Assembly: GCA_913055625.1 (NCBI GenBank)
Contig: CAJXJW010000003.1
Coordinates: forward strand, 62,001 to 126,000
Direction of reading: 5' to 3'
From: an uncultured Pseudomonadota bacterium
Lineage (GTDB): Bacteria; Pseudomonadota; Gammaproteobacteria; Steroidobacterales; Woeseiaceae
Length of the DNA stretch: 64,000 nucleotides
In this document: positions 53,258 through 62,313 of the stretch, in pieces
Position numbering within the stretch: the stretch's first letter is position 1
Layout: each line of letters begins with the position of its first letter
Translations under genes and position numbers: made by a program
Notes under the pieces: generated by a model
What the model was told of the DNA's origin: nothing
What the model saw: only the letters and a program-made list of their open reading frames with translations
Databases searched by the model: none

Positions 53258-54485
53258 CCAGCCCGGCCAGCTTGCGTTCCAGTTGTTCGTAGCCGCGATC
53301 CAGATGGTAAATCCGGTTGACCTGCGTCTCGCCTTCCGCCGCGAGCCCCGCGAGCACGAGGCTCGCACTCGCGCGCAGGTCCGTCGCCATGACGGCCGCC
53401 CCGCTGAGTTCGCCGCGATTGCCGCGCACGACGGCGACCTGCGCCATCGGCGTGATGTTCGCACCAAGGCGGACCAGTTCCTGCACGTGCATGAACCGGT
53501 TCTCGAAGATGCCCTCGGTGATGACCGAGGTTCCGTCCGCCTGCGTCATCAACGCCATGAACTGCGCCTGCAGGTCGGTCGGGAACGCCGGGTACGGCGC
53601 CGTCGTGACATCCGCGCCCTGCCAGCTCGCCGCAGCCTCCACCGTCAGTGACTCCGAGCCGGTGCGGATACTGAAGCCGCACTCCCGCAACTTGTCGATC
53701 AGCGCCTGCAGGTGGACCGGGACGCAACCCTCGACCGTGACGTTGCCGCCCGTGATCGCGCCGGCGATCAGCAACGTGCCGGCCTCGATGCGATCGGGCA
53801 CGATGCGATGCCGGTTGGGACGCAGCTCGTCAACGCCGTCGATCGTGATGACGCTCGTGCCTTCCCCGTCGATGCTCGCGCCCATCGCCCGCAGGTAGTG
53901 CACGAGATCGACGACCTCCGGTTCCTTGGCGGCGTTCTCGAGAACCGTCGTGCCCTGCGCCAGCACCGCCGCCATCAGCGCGTTCTCGGTGCCGCCGACC
54001 GTGACTTTCTCGAACGTGATGCGCTCGCCGACGAGGCGGCTGGCCTTCGCGATGACGTAGCCTCCCTCGATATCGATGTCCGCGCCGAGCCGCTGCATCG
54101 TCTCGACGTGCAGGTCGACCGGGCGCGTGCCGATGGCACAGCCGCCGGGCAGGCTCACGCGCGCCTCGCCGTAGCGCGTCAGCAGCGGGCCCAGGCACAG
54201 GATGCTCGCGCGCATCTTGCGCACGAGGTCGTAGGGCGCAACCGGCGCATCCGGCCGCCGTACGCCAACGGTCAGCGTGTTGCCGTCGCGCTCGGTGCTG
54301 CAATTCAGGGACCGGAGCAGCTCCTCGGTTGAATCGATGTCACGCAGGCGCGGCACGTTGTCGAACCGGTGCTCGCCGTCCGCCAGCAACGACGCGAACA
54401 ACACCGGCAGCGCCGCGTTCTTGGAGCCGCTCACCTGGACGGTCCCGTTCAGGGTCCGGCCGCCCGTTACCACGATGGAATCCAA
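53229..54485 (-). CDS. murA: UDP-N-acetylglucosamine 1-carboxyvinyltransferase MurA
   Basis: First committed step of peptidoglycan synthesis, adding enolpyruvate to UDP-GlcNAc in the cytoplasm. The catalytic loop has GGCAIG with Cys116 (the fosfomycin-sensitive residue), and Lys22 in GSKNAA is the substrate-binding lysine. TTG 54485 gives 418 residues and has GGAGAG upstream. An in-frame ATG at 54614 would add an unrelated 43-residue leader, and its AGGAG lies only 1 nt away, so it is rejected. A separate promoter lies at 54603-54631. Confidence 0.95.
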   Translation of the reverse strand: MDSIVVTGGRTLNGTVQVSGSKNAALPVLFASLLADGEHRFDNVPRLRDIDSTEELLRSLNCSTERDGNTLTVGVRRPDAPVAPYDLVRKMRASILCLGPLLTRYGEARVSLPGGCAIGTRPVDLHVETMQRLGADIDIEGGYVIAKASRLVGERITFEKVTVGGTENALMAAVLAQGTTVLENAAKEPEVVDLVHYLRAMGASIDGEGTSVITIDGVDELRPNRHRIVPDRIEAGTLLIAGAITGGNVTVEGCVPVHLQALIDKLRECGFSIRTGSESLTVEAAASWQGADVTTAPYPAFPTDLQAQFMALMTQADGTSVITEGIFENRFMHVQELVRLGANITPMAQVAVVRGNRGELSGAAVMATDLRASASLVLAGLAAEGETQVNRIYHLDRGYEQLERKLAGLGAKIRRVAA

Positions 54486-54602
54486 ACTCTCTCTCCGAAT
54501 CTGACGATGCCTCGTCCGTTCCGCTGACAATGACGCCGGGGAATGGCGGGAAGGCGGTGAAGCTGTGGCGAATTGTGGCACTGGCCGCCCTTGCGCCGGG
54601 GC

Positions 54603-54631
54603 AATGTAATTCATGCTCCTGCCGTTGCCAA
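54603..54631 (-). promoter_or_regulatory. Sigma-70 promoter of murA
   Basis: On the minus strand TTGGCA (54626-54631) and TACATT (54603-54608) are separated by exactly 17 nt. The predicted start near 54596 leaves a leader of about 110 nt before the murA TTG. It lies in the 168-nt murQ-murA gap, the longest in this block, so murA can be expressed independently of the recycling genes. Confidence 0.5.
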
Positions 54632-54653
54632 ATCGCGGCACCGGCACGCGCGG

Positions 54654-55562
54654 TCAGGCAGGACCCGCCGTCGCCGCGAGCGCTTGCCGCAGGCGGCCCT
54701 CCGCATCCGCGAGACGGCGGCGCGCCTGCCCGGCGGGCACGCCGAGCGCGTGCATGACAACCGCCGTCTTCACCTCGCCGCCGGCCTCGTCGAGCAGCCG
54801 CGCGGCGGCCGCGTCGTCGAGGCCCGTCGCGGCCGCCACGATGCGCCGGGCCCGAGTGCGAAGCTTGTCGTTCGTCGCCTGCAGGTCGACCATCAGGTTG
54901 CCGTACGTCTTGCCGAGCCGGACCATGGCGCCGGTCGACAGCATGTTGAGCACCATCTTCGTCGCCGTGCCGGCCTTGAGGCGCGTGGAGCCGGCGAGCA
55001 CTTCCGGCCCGGTTACGACCTCGATGGCAACGTCGGCGACCGCGGCCAGCGGGCTGCCGGTGTTGCAGACGAGCGCAATCGTCGCCGCACCCTGCTCGCG
55101 CGCGCGCTCGAGTGCGCCCGACACGTACGGCGTCGTGCCGCTCGCGGTGATGCCGACGACGGCGTCCTTCGGCCCGATATCGATCGCCCGCAGGTCCTCG
55201 CCACCCTGCAGCGCGGAGTCCTCCGCGCCCTCTACGGCGACGGTCAGCGCCCGTGTGCCCCCGGCGATGATGCCGCGCACCTGCGACGGGTCCGCGCTGA
55301 ATGTCGGCGGGCATTCCGCCGCATCGAGCACACCGAGCCGCCCCGACGTCCCGGCCCCGGCGTACACGAGTCGGCCGCCGGCCGCGAGCCGGGCGGCGAC
55401 TACGTCGATGGCCTCCGCGATGGCGGTTGCCTGCTCCGCCACCGCGCGCGCAACGCCGGCATCCTCGCGGTTCATGAGCTTGACCATCTCCAGGGCGGAA
55501 AGCCGGTCGAGATCGGTGGACGCCGGGTTCGCGCGCTCCGTGTCCGGCAGTTCGCGATTCAC
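54654..55562 (-). CDS. murQ: N-acetylmuramic acid 6-phosphate etherase MurQ
   Basis: Cleaves the lactyl ether of MurNAc-6-phosphate to GlcNAc-6-phosphate and D-lactate. Sugar-isomerase (SIS) fold with GAGTSGRLGVLDA, the catalytic-Glu regions AAECPPTF and GAEDSA, and GITASGTTPY. GTG 55562 overlaps the nagA stop (GTGA) and yields 302 residues beginning with the family pattern (TERANPASTDLDRLS). Its product feeds NagA directly. Confidence 0.95.
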   Translation of the reverse strand: MNRELPDTERANPASTDLDRLSALEMVKLMNREDAGVARAVAEQATAIAEAIDVVAARLAAGGRLVYAGAGTSGRLGVLDAAECPPTFSADPSQVRGIIAGGTRALTVAVEGAEDSALQGGEDLRAIDIGPKDAVVGITASGTTPYVSGALERAREQGAATIALVCNTGSPLAAVADVAIEVVTGPEVLAGSTRLKAGTATKMVLNMLSTGAMVRLGKTYGNLMVDLQATNDKLRTRARRIVAAATGLDDAAAARLLDEAGGEVKTAVVMHALGVPAGQARRRLADAEGRLRQALAATAGPA

Positions 55563-56719
55563 CGCGCGGACTCCGGCAACGGGTGCGTCAGCATGTCGCC
55601 ATCGACCCAGGTCCGGATCACGTTCAGCCGCTTGTCGAGCTCCACCAGGCTGGCCCGGTAGCCGGGCCGCACGTAGCCCAGTTCCCGGTCGAGCCGCACG
55701 GCAATGGCCGGGAACGTCGACGCCATGCGCAAGGCCTCGAAACGATCGATGCCAGCGAAGCGGATCGCGTTGCGAACCGCGTCGTTGAGCCCGAGGTGCG
55801 CGCCCGCCAGCGTTCCGTCGTCGGTACGGCAGGCGCCATTGCGCACAGCGACGTACTCGTCGCCGAGCTTGAAAGTCGTCGTCGTCGCACCAACCGTCGG
55901 CATCGCGTCCGTCACGAGCAGCACCTTGCCGCGCTGCTTCATTTTCACGGCGATGGCAAACGCCGCCGGGTGTACGTGAATGCCGTCGGCAATGACGGCG
56001 ACGATGCTCTGTCGGTCCTCCAGCGCGGCGCCTACCATGCCCGGCTCGCGCGCCGTGAGCGGCGACATGGCGTTGTACAGGTGCGTGAAGCCCCGCATGC
56101 CGGCGTCGAGGGCGTCGCGCGCCTCGTCGTAGGTCGCCTCGCTGTGTCCGCCGAAGACGATCACGCCCTGCCGGCTGAGCTGGCGAATGACGTCGAGGCC
56201 GACGCACTCCGGCGCTACCGTGACCAGCGTGACGCCGTTCGCAGGACGCGGGAACGCGCGCTCGATATCCCGCGGCAGCGGCCGGATATTCTTTGCCGGG
56301 TGCGCGCCGCGCCGTGCGACGTTCAGGTAGGGCCCCTCGAAGTGGACGCCGAGCACACCCGGTACGCGCTCGGCGATCGCCGCGTCGACCGCGGCGGCCG
56401 CCGCTCGCATGTGCGCGTTGTCGTCCGAAATCAGCGTCGGCAGGAAAGCCGTCGTGCCGTGCGCACGGTGCGCCTCGCCGATGCGCCGCAACGTCTCGAC
56501 ATCGGGGCTGTCGTTGAAGAGCACTCCTCCGCCCCCGTTGATCTGCAAGTCGACCAGCCCGGGCGCCAGCAGGTGGCCGGCCAGGTCCACGACGTCGCCG
56601 TCGTGAGCGCCAGCGCCCGCGTCGACGATCGCGGCGATGCGGCCGTCTGCAACGACCACGTCGACGTCGTCGCGCAGGCGCTCTCCGTCGAACAAGCGGC
56701 CGTTCGTCAGTATCTGCAT
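55559..56719 (-). CDS. nagA: N-acetylglucosamine-6-phosphate deacetylase NagA
   Basis: Deacetylates GlcNAc-6-phosphate, the product of MurQ, to glucosamine-6-phosphate. Amidohydrolase fold, 386 residues, with LVDLQINGGGG, the metal-binding Glu in HFEGPYLN, THLYNAMSPL and the catalytic Asp in VTDAMP. Coupled to murQ by overlap and 13 nt behind the flavoprotein gene. NagB is not in the window. Confidence 0.95.
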   Translation of the reverse strand: MQILTNGRLFDGERLRDDVDVVVADGRIAAIVDAGAGAHDGDVVDLAGHLLAPGLVDLQINGGGGVLFNDSPDVETLRRIGEAHRAHGTTAFLPTLISDDNAHMRAAAAAVDAAIAERVPGVLGVHFEGPYLNVARRGAHPAKNIRPLPRDIERAFPRPANGVTLVTVAPECVGLDVIRQLSRQGVIVFGGHSEATYDEARDALDAGMRGFTHLYNAMSPLTAREPGMVGAALEDRQSIVAVIADGIHVHPAAFAIAVKMKQRGKVLLVTDAMPTVGATTTTFKLGDEYVAVRNGACRTDDGTLAGAHLGLNDAVRNAIRFAGIDRFEALRMASTFPAIAVRLDRELGYVRPGYRASLVELDKRLNVIRTWVDGDMLTHPLPESAR

Positions 56720-56732
56720 CGCCGTTTCCGCC

Positions 56733-58121
56733 TCAGTTTTCCGCCGCCAGGTCGACGACCTTGCCGGGATTCAGGATGTTGTTCGGGTCGAGCATGCGTT
56801 TCAAGCGGCGCATCAGCTCGATCTCGGCGGGGCTGCGCGACAGGGCCAGGTACGGCCGCTTCTCGAGCCCGATGCCGTGTTCGGCAGAAATTGCGCCTGC
56901 GTAAGGCCCGAGTGTCTCGTAGACGGCCTGCTCGACAGCACGCACCCGGACCGGCGCCTTGTCGCGCATCTGCACGCAGACGTGCAGGTTGTTGTCGCCC
57001 AGGTGGCCGAACGCGACGGCTTCCGTCCCGGGAATGCCGGCCAGCGCCGCATCGAGCGCCGCGACGTAGTCTCCCGCGTCGGCACGCCGCAGGCTGACGT
57101 CGAAATTGTGCGAGTGTTCGATGACGGGTTCGACTTCGTGACGAATCGCCCACAGTGCCTCGCGTTCACGATCGGACTTGGCAACGACGCCGTCCGTCAC
57201 GGCACCCTCCGAAAACAGTGTTTCCAGGATCGCGGCGAAACGGTCATCGTCGTGCGCCGGATAGTTGCCCATCGCCTCCAGCAGCACGTACAGCGGCTGG
57301 CCGGGCGAGAGCGGCGCATCGAGCCGCCCCTGCGGCGCGACGACGCGCTCGTAGAAGCGGTTCCACATCACCTCGAAGCCGGTCAGCGAGCCGGGCAGGT
57401 GCCGCTGCGCCGTCGCCAGCGTCGCGACGACGGACGGGAAGTCGGCGCAGGCGAGCAGCGCAACGTTGTGCGTGAGCCGCCGGGCATGGAGCCGGAACAC
57501 GACGCGCGTGACGACGCCGAGCACACCCTCCGAGCCGATGAACAGCTGCTTCAGGTCGAAGCCGGAGTTGTTCTTCAGGTAGCGGTTCATCGACGACAGC
57601 ACGGTGCCGTCCGCGAGCACGGCCTCGAGGCCGAGGACGGAATCCCGCGTCATCCCGTAGCGAATGACCTTCGTGCCGCCGGCGTTCGTCGACACGATGC
57701 CGCCGAGCATACAGTTGCTGCGCGCGCCGATATCGACCGGGAAGTACAGGCCTGCCCGCGCCGCCGCGTCCTGGGCTTCCAGCATCGTGACACCGGCCTC
57801 CGCCGTCATCGTCTGTTCGTCCGGGTCGACCTCTTCGACTCGGCTCATGTGCTGCAGGCTCAGCGCGATGTCGTCGGGCGTCGTCGCGCAACCCTGCACC
57901 AGGCCCGTCGTGCCGCCGAACGGCACGACCGACTGGCTTCGCTCGTTGCACAGCGCGAGCATCCGCGACACCTCGGCGGTCGATCGCGGATACACGATCG
58001 CGCGTGCCCGGCAGGTGTCGTGTGTGTCCCAGGGAAAATCATGGCTGGCGACGGCGTCGCCAGTCACGACGCGGCCGTCACCGAGCACCGCCGCAATGGC
58101 CGCCAGGATGTCGCTGCTCAT
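56733..58121 (-). CDS. FAD-linked D-2-hydroxyacid dehydrogenase (D-lactate dehydrogenase-like)
   Basis: Flavoprotein of the GlcD/D-lactate dehydrogenase group, 462 residues. FAD-binding segments are VPFGGTTGLVQG and LGGIVSTNAGGTKV, and C-terminal family motifs are GHLGDNNLHV, SAEHGIGLEKR and LDPNNILNPGK. No signal or membrane segment. Substrates in the family include D-lactate, D-2-hydroxyglutarate and glycolate; its place next to murQ, which releases D-lactate, favours D-lactate. Confidence 0.9.
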   Translation of the reverse strand: MSSDILAAIAAVLGDGRVVTGDAVASHDFPWDTHDTCRARAIVYPRSTAEVSRMLALCNERSQSVVPFGGTTGLVQGCATTPDDIALSLQHMSRVEEVDPDEQTMTAEAGVTMLEAQDAAARAGLYFPVDIGARSNCMLGGIVSTNAGGTKVIRYGMTRDSVLGLEAVLADGTVLSSMNRYLKNNSGFDLKQLFIGSEGVLGVVTRVVFRLHARRLTHNVALLACADFPSVVATLATAQRHLPGSLTGFEVMWNRFYERVVAPQGRLDAPLSPGQPLYVLLEAMGNYPAHDDDRFAAILETLFSEGAVTDGVVAKSDREREALWAIRHEVEPVIEHSHNFDVSLRRADAGDYVAALDAALAGIPGTEAVAFGHLGDNNLHVCVQMRDKAPVRVRAVEQAVYETLGPYAGAISAEHGIGLEKRPYLALSRSPAEIELMRRLKRMLDPNNILNPGKVVDLAAEN

Positions 58122-58137
58122 CGGCCGTCGCCCGCCG

Positions 58138-59244
58138 TCAGTCCGCGGTGCCGAAGTAACGGCGCGGCACGCGCATCGACACGCCGGTCAGCAGCTCGTA
58201 GCCGATCGTCCCGGCCGCGCGCGCGACAGTATCGACGGGCAGGTCCGGCCCCCACAGCACGACTTCGTCGCCAGGCGCGGCGTCGTCGATGTCGCTGACG
58301 TCGATCGACACCAGGTCCATCGATACGGTCCCGGCCAGTGGAGCGACGCGGCCGCGCACCAGCGTCGGCGTTCCGTCCGGCGCGTGCCGCGGATAGCCGT
58401 CCGCGTAGCCGATCGCAACGGTCGCGATCCGCCGGGTGCCGGGGGCGGTCCAGCGCTGTCCGTAGCCCACGCCCTCGCCCCGCGGCACGTCGCGGATGGC
58501 GATGATCTCGGACACCAGCGTCATCGCGGGCTTCAGGCCGCGGTCTGACGGTGCCTCGCCCGCGAACGGCGAGCCGCCGTACAGCATGTAGCCGGGCCGG
58601 TTCCAGTCGCGGTGCGTGTCGGGCAACGCGAGGATGGCGCCGGAGTTCGCGATACTCGTGGGCACGTCCATGCCGTCGATACAGCGATCGAACAGCTCGA
58701 CCTGCCGACGCGCGAGGGCACTGCCCGGTTCGTCCGAGGTTGCGAGGTGTGTGCACGCCACCGGCGTGCCGGCGCAGTTCGGCATGCGTCGCAGACGATC
58801 GAGCGCGCCGCGCGCCGCGTCCGGCGCCAGGCCGAGCCGGTGCATGCCGGTGTCGATCTTGAGCCACACCGCCACCGGTGCGGGGAGGCGGACGGCCTCG
58901 AGGTCGTGGAGCTGGCGCTCGTCGTGGACGACCAGCCAGAACCCGTGCTCCGCGGCGCAGCGCAGGGATGCCGACCCGTTCACGCCTTCCAGTACCAGCA
59001 CCGGCTCGGTGATGCCCGCGTCGCGAAGCTGCAACCCCTCGTCGAGGATACCGACCGCGAACGCCGGCGCCGCATGGCCCAGCGCGCGGGTGACGTCCAC
59101 GGCGCCGTGCCCGTACCCGTCCGCCTTGACGACCGCGATCGCGCGCGAGTCCGGCGCCAGGCGGCACGCCTGTTCGTAGTTGGCGCGGATCGCGCCGAGG
59201 TCGATGCGCGCTTCGCAATTCCGGTGCGGCCGGCCGTCACTCAT
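58138..59244 (-). CDS. alr: Alanine racemase
   Basis: PLP enzyme interconverting L- and D-alanine. The PLP lysine is Lys40 in VVKADGYGHG, and the C-terminal domain has GVGYGQRW and AGTVSMDLV. Length 368 residues. ATG 59244 overlaps the transporter stop (ATGA), and the flavoprotein gene starts 16 nt after its stop. In this operon it could serve catabolism of peptidoglycan D-alanine as well as synthesis. Confidence 0.94.
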   Translation of the reverse strand: MSDGRPHRNCEARIDLGAIRANYEQACRLAPDSRAIAVVKADGYGHGAVDVTRALGHAAPAFAVGILDEGLQLRDAGITEPVLVLEGVNGSASLRCAAEHGFWLVVHDERQLHDLEAVRLPAPVAVWLKIDTGMHRLGLAPDAARGALDRLRRMPNCAGTPVACTHLATSDEPGSALARRQVELFDRCIDGMDVPTSIANSGAILALPDTHRDWNRPGYMLYGGSPFAGEAPSDRGLKPAMTLVSEIIAIRDVPRGEGVGYGQRWTAPGTRRIATVAIGYADGYPRHAPDGTPTLVRGRVAPLAGTVSMDLVSIDVSDIDDAAPGDEVVLWGPDLPVDTVARAAGTIGYELLTGVSMRVPRRYFGTAD

Positions 59245-60614
59245 CCCAGCAAAACCTGTCCCGCGATCAGATAGAAAAGGAGTGCCATGCCGCCGGCGAA
59301 CAGCGCGTACGGCAGCTGCGTGCGCACATGCTCCAGCAAATCGCACCCGGATGCCACCGACGAGATCGCGGTCGTATCGGAAATCGGCGAACAGTGGTCG
59401 CCGAACACGCCGCCGCCGAGGATCGCCGCGAGCATCAGCGACGGGTGCAGGTCCAGCATCACGGCCAGCGGCATCCCGATCGGCACCAGGATCGCAAAGG
59501 TGCCCCACGACGTGCCGGTGGAAAAGGAAATCAGCGCGCCGGCGAGGAACAGCATCGCCGGCAGCATCGATACCGGCACCGTATCGCGGACGAGGCCCGC
59601 GAGGTAGACGCCGGTGCCGAGCTCTTTGAGGCTGCCGCCGAGCGCGAGCGCCAGTAGCACGATCGTGACCAGCGGCAGCAGTTCGCTCATGCCGCCGAAT
59701 GACGTTCGCACGAGCCGCGCGTGGTCGAAATCGCGCCGCGGGATCAACAACGCGTACGCCACGAGCATCGCCGCCGCGGTTGCGTACAGCACGGACTTCG
59801 ACCCGCTGCCCGCCGTGAGGTCGCCGTTGCCGGTCCACGCCATGCAGCCCAGCATGCCGCCGATCAGCGTCACCAGCGGCAGCAGCATGTAACGTGCTTT
59901 CGTCGGAGCGATGTCCGCCTCGCCCGGCGCCTCTGCCGCGGATCGTGGCGCGCTGGTGGCCAGCGGGCCGAAGTAGCGCCCGGTCGCCGCCGTCGCGTAC
60001 ACGATCGCGAGCGTGAGCAGCGCGTAGGCATTGAACGGGACCGAGCCCCACAGGACCGCGGCGGCACTGGCGCCGAGATCGTAGTCGCCGAGCAGCGCGA
60101 GCACGAACGCGCCCCACCCGTTCAACAGGACCAGGATGCACACGGGCGCCGACGTGCTGTCGATGATCCACGCGAGCTTTGCGCGGCTCAGTCCGAACCG
60201 GTCGAACAGGCCACGCGACACGATGCCCGCGGTCAGGACACTCAGGTTCGACTCGATGAACACGACGGTGCCGACAGCACTCGTCATCAGGCTCGCCCGC
60301 CGGCCGTTGCTCGCGATGCCACTCTTCACGAAGCGATCGACGGTCGCCGCGACGCCGCCGGAATCACGCATCAGCGCGAGCAGCCCGCCGATCAGCAGCA
60401 TGAACATGAACAGGCGCGCATTGTCCGGGCTCGTCAGTACGAGCGCCGTCCGCTCCACCGTCGCGACCATCGCGAGCGGCAGCGCGTCTGCGCCGGGCAG
60501 GAGCAGCAGCAGTTCCGATACGAATAATGCGACGACGAGCGACACGATGACTTCGCGGCGCCAAAGCACGACCGCGATCGCGACGACCGGCGGAATGACG
60601 CTGGTCCAGCTCAC
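59241..60614 (-). CDS. NhaC-type Na+/H+ antiporter family transporter
   Basis: Membrane protein of 457 residues with about 11 helices, in the NhaC/ion-transporter group. Marker segments are FIESNLSVLTAG, FSTGTSWGTFAIL and FGDHCSPISDTT. Members exchange Na+ for protons or organic acids (for example MleN, malate/lactate). Being first in the alr-nagA-murQ operon, a role in moving an acid such as lactate, or an amino acid, is a fair guess. Start GTG 60614. Confidence 0.88.
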   Translation of the reverse strand: MSWTSVIPPVVAIAVVLWRREVIVSLVVALFVSELLLLLPGADALPLAMVATVERTALVLTSPDNARLFMFMLLIGGLLALMRDSGGVAATVDRFVKSGIASNGRRASLMTSAVGTVVFIESNLSVLTAGIVSRGLFDRFGLSRAKLAWIIDSTSAPVCILVLLNGWGAFVLALLGDYDLGASAAAVLWGSVPFNAYALLTLAIVYATAATGRYFGPLATSAPRSAAEAPGEADIAPTKARYMLLPLVTLIGGMLGCMAWTGNGDLTAGSGSKSVLYATAAAMLVAYALLIPRRDFDHARLVRTSFGGMSELLPLVTIVLLALALGGSLKELGTGVYLAGLVRDTVPVSMLPAMLFLAGALISFSTGTSWGTFAILVPIGMPLAVMLDLHPSLMLAAILGGGVFGDHCSPISDTTAISSVASGCDLLEHVRTQLPYALFAGGMALLFYLIAGQVLLG

Positions 60615-60672
60615 GTGGGCACGCCGCGCGATGCCGGCGAAGCGCCGCAGGAGGACGGAAGATCCCGGACGG

Positions 60673-61221
60673 TCACGGAATCGCCGCGCCGTCCGCCACC
60701 ACCCGTCGGTAGGTCAGCAGGTGCTCACGCACCTCATCACCTTTCTTCAGCACGATCCAGATGTCGAGCTGGTCCGGGTTGCGCCGATAGAAACTGATGC
60801 CGCCGAAATGCAGGGCATCCGGCTCGACGGCGACCAGTCGGAAGCTCACGTAGTCCGCCTTGTCTTCCCATGCGGAAAAGTCCGCGGAGAAATGCTTGAC
60901 CTTCAGCACCAGCGTTCCGTCCTCGACGACGAGCAGCATCAGCTCGTAGAAGTGCACGCCGTCGTCGTCGTCGAACAGCTTGTACATGCCGACCATCGAT
61001 CCGGCGGACGGCGCGTTCCATGCCTCCTCGCAACGCGCGCCGAAGCACTCACCCTCCCACGACCCGACCAGCCAGCCGGCGTCCTCGAGCACGGCTGCCG
61101 GCGGCGCCTCGCCCTCGGCAAGCTGGTACGTGTGCGCCGTGCGAGGCTCTTTCGCGGTCGCCGCAGCGCACAGGAGCAGGCACCCCAAGGCTGCCGTTCG
61201 TCTGATTCCCCGGTCTCGCAT
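60673..61221 (-). CDS. Exported DUF6265-like protein
   Basis: Protein of 182 residues with a signal peptide of about 23 residues (ending ATAK). The mature part (LVGSWEGECFG, EEAWNAPSAGSMVGMYKL, HFYELMLLVVEDGTLVLKVKHF in pieces) matches the DUF6265 pattern of small exported beta-rich proteins. No enzymatic motif recognised. It is followed 58 nt later by the NhaC-type gene but need not be in the same transcript. Confidence 0.75.
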   Translation of the reverse strand: MRDRGIRRTAALGCLLLCAAATAKEPRTAHTYQLAEGEAPPAAVLEDAGWLVGSWEGECFGARCEEAWNAPSAGSMVGMYKLFDDDDGVHFYELMLLVVEDGTLVLKVKHFSADFSAWEDKADYVSFRLVAVEPDALHFGGISFYRRNPDQLDIWIVLKKGDEVREHLLTYRRVVADGAAIP

Positions 61222-61348
61222 GGCTCACAAGCCCCTGTTTCCACTGGACGCTGAAACAAATCGTAACAGTCGCGCCGCCCCCACGGTGCGAAAATGGTGA
61301 AATGAAGCTGAACTTCAATCGCAAGCAGCCGGGCAACGGAGCGGCCCC

Positions 61349-62281
61349 GTGCGCGTAGCGCTCATCGGCGGCACCGGCTTCGTCGGCAGTTACCTGGTCG
61401 ACGCGCTGGTCTCGGCCGGGCACGAACCCTGGCTGCTCGTGCGCGCCGGCGGCGAGGCGCGCGTGCGGCAACCGGAGCACTGCCGGACCGTGCGCGGCGA
61501 CCTGACCCGGCCCGCGGACCTGCGGCAGCTGCTCAGCAACGCCGATGCTGCGATCTACAACGCCGGCATCCTCCGCGAATTCCCGAAGCGCGGCATCACG
61601 TTCGAGGCCATCCAGTACCGCGGCGCGGTCGATACGATCGACGCGGCCGTATCGTTGGGCCTCGACCGCTTCCTGCTGATGAGCGCCATCGGCGCCCGGC
61701 CCGACGGCACGCCGTACCAGTCGACGAAGTACCGTGCGGAAGAACACCTCCGGGCAAGCGGCCTCGAGCACGCGATCATTCGGCCGTCCGTGGTCTTCGG
61801 CGACCCGCGCGGCCTTGACGAGTTCGCGTCGCGGCTGTACCAGGAGATGGTGCGGCCGCCACTGCCGGCCGTGGCGTTTCACGGCGGCCTGTTGCCGGGC
61901 CGCCGACCTGTGCGGCTGTCGCCCGTGCACGTAACGGATGTCGCCGATACGTTCGTCCGCCTCCTGGACGGTCCGACCCCGTCCAGCCGCACCGTCGAGA
62001 TCGGCGGTCCGGAGGTACTGACGTGGAAGGACATCGTCGAGCGCATCGCGGCCGCGACCGGGCGTCGCAAGCTCGTGCTGCCGATGCCGCTGGGCGTGAT
62101 GCGCGCCGCGGCGGCGCTGCTCGATAGGATCCCGGCGTTTCCCGTGACCCGCGATCAGCTCGACATGCTCGCGGAAGGCAATACCGCGGACCCGGGCACG
62201 CTGCGCGAGCTGCTCGGCCGGGAGCCCGTGGCCTTCGACGGCAGCGCGCTCGACTACCTGGCTCGGCCGCAGGCGGCTTGA
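61349..62281 (+). CDS. NDUFA9-like NAD(P)-binding protein
   Basis: Atypical extended short-chain dehydrogenase of 310 residues, related to complex I assembly subunit NDUFA9 and bacterial epimerase-like proteins. The Rossmann start is VALIGGTGFVGSYL, with LMSAIGA, YQSTKYRAEEHLR and IIRPSVVFG further on. The start is GTG 61349. Its substrate is unknown; in bacteria similar genes often lie near quinone or respiratory genes. It ends 32 nt before the oxygenase start. Confidence 0.87.
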   Translation: MRVALIGGTGFVGSYLVDALVSAGHEPWLLVRAGGEARVRQPEHCRTVRGDLTRPADLRQLLSNADAAIYNAGILREFPKRGITFEAIQYRGAVDTIDAAVSLGLDRFLLMSAIGARPDGTPYQSTKYRAEEHLRASGLEHAIIRPSVVFGDPRGLDEFASRLYQEMVRPPLPAVAFHGGLLPGRRPVRLSPVHVTDVADTFVRLLDGPTPSSRTVEIGGPEVLTWKDIVERIAAATGRRKLVLPMPLGVMRAAAALLDRIPAFPVTRDQLDMLAEGNTADPGTLRELLGREPVAFDGSALDYLARPQAA

Positions 62282-62313
62282 TCCGGCATCACCCCGGGGT
62301 GCGACAATGGGAC

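Noticed and set aside
54486-54614. ATG 54614 as the murA start
   Set aside because: It adds 43 residues absent from MurA proteins, the AGGAG is only 1 nt from the ATG, and the TTG at 54485 has a well-spaced GGAGAG; the ATG also lies inside the predicted promoter.
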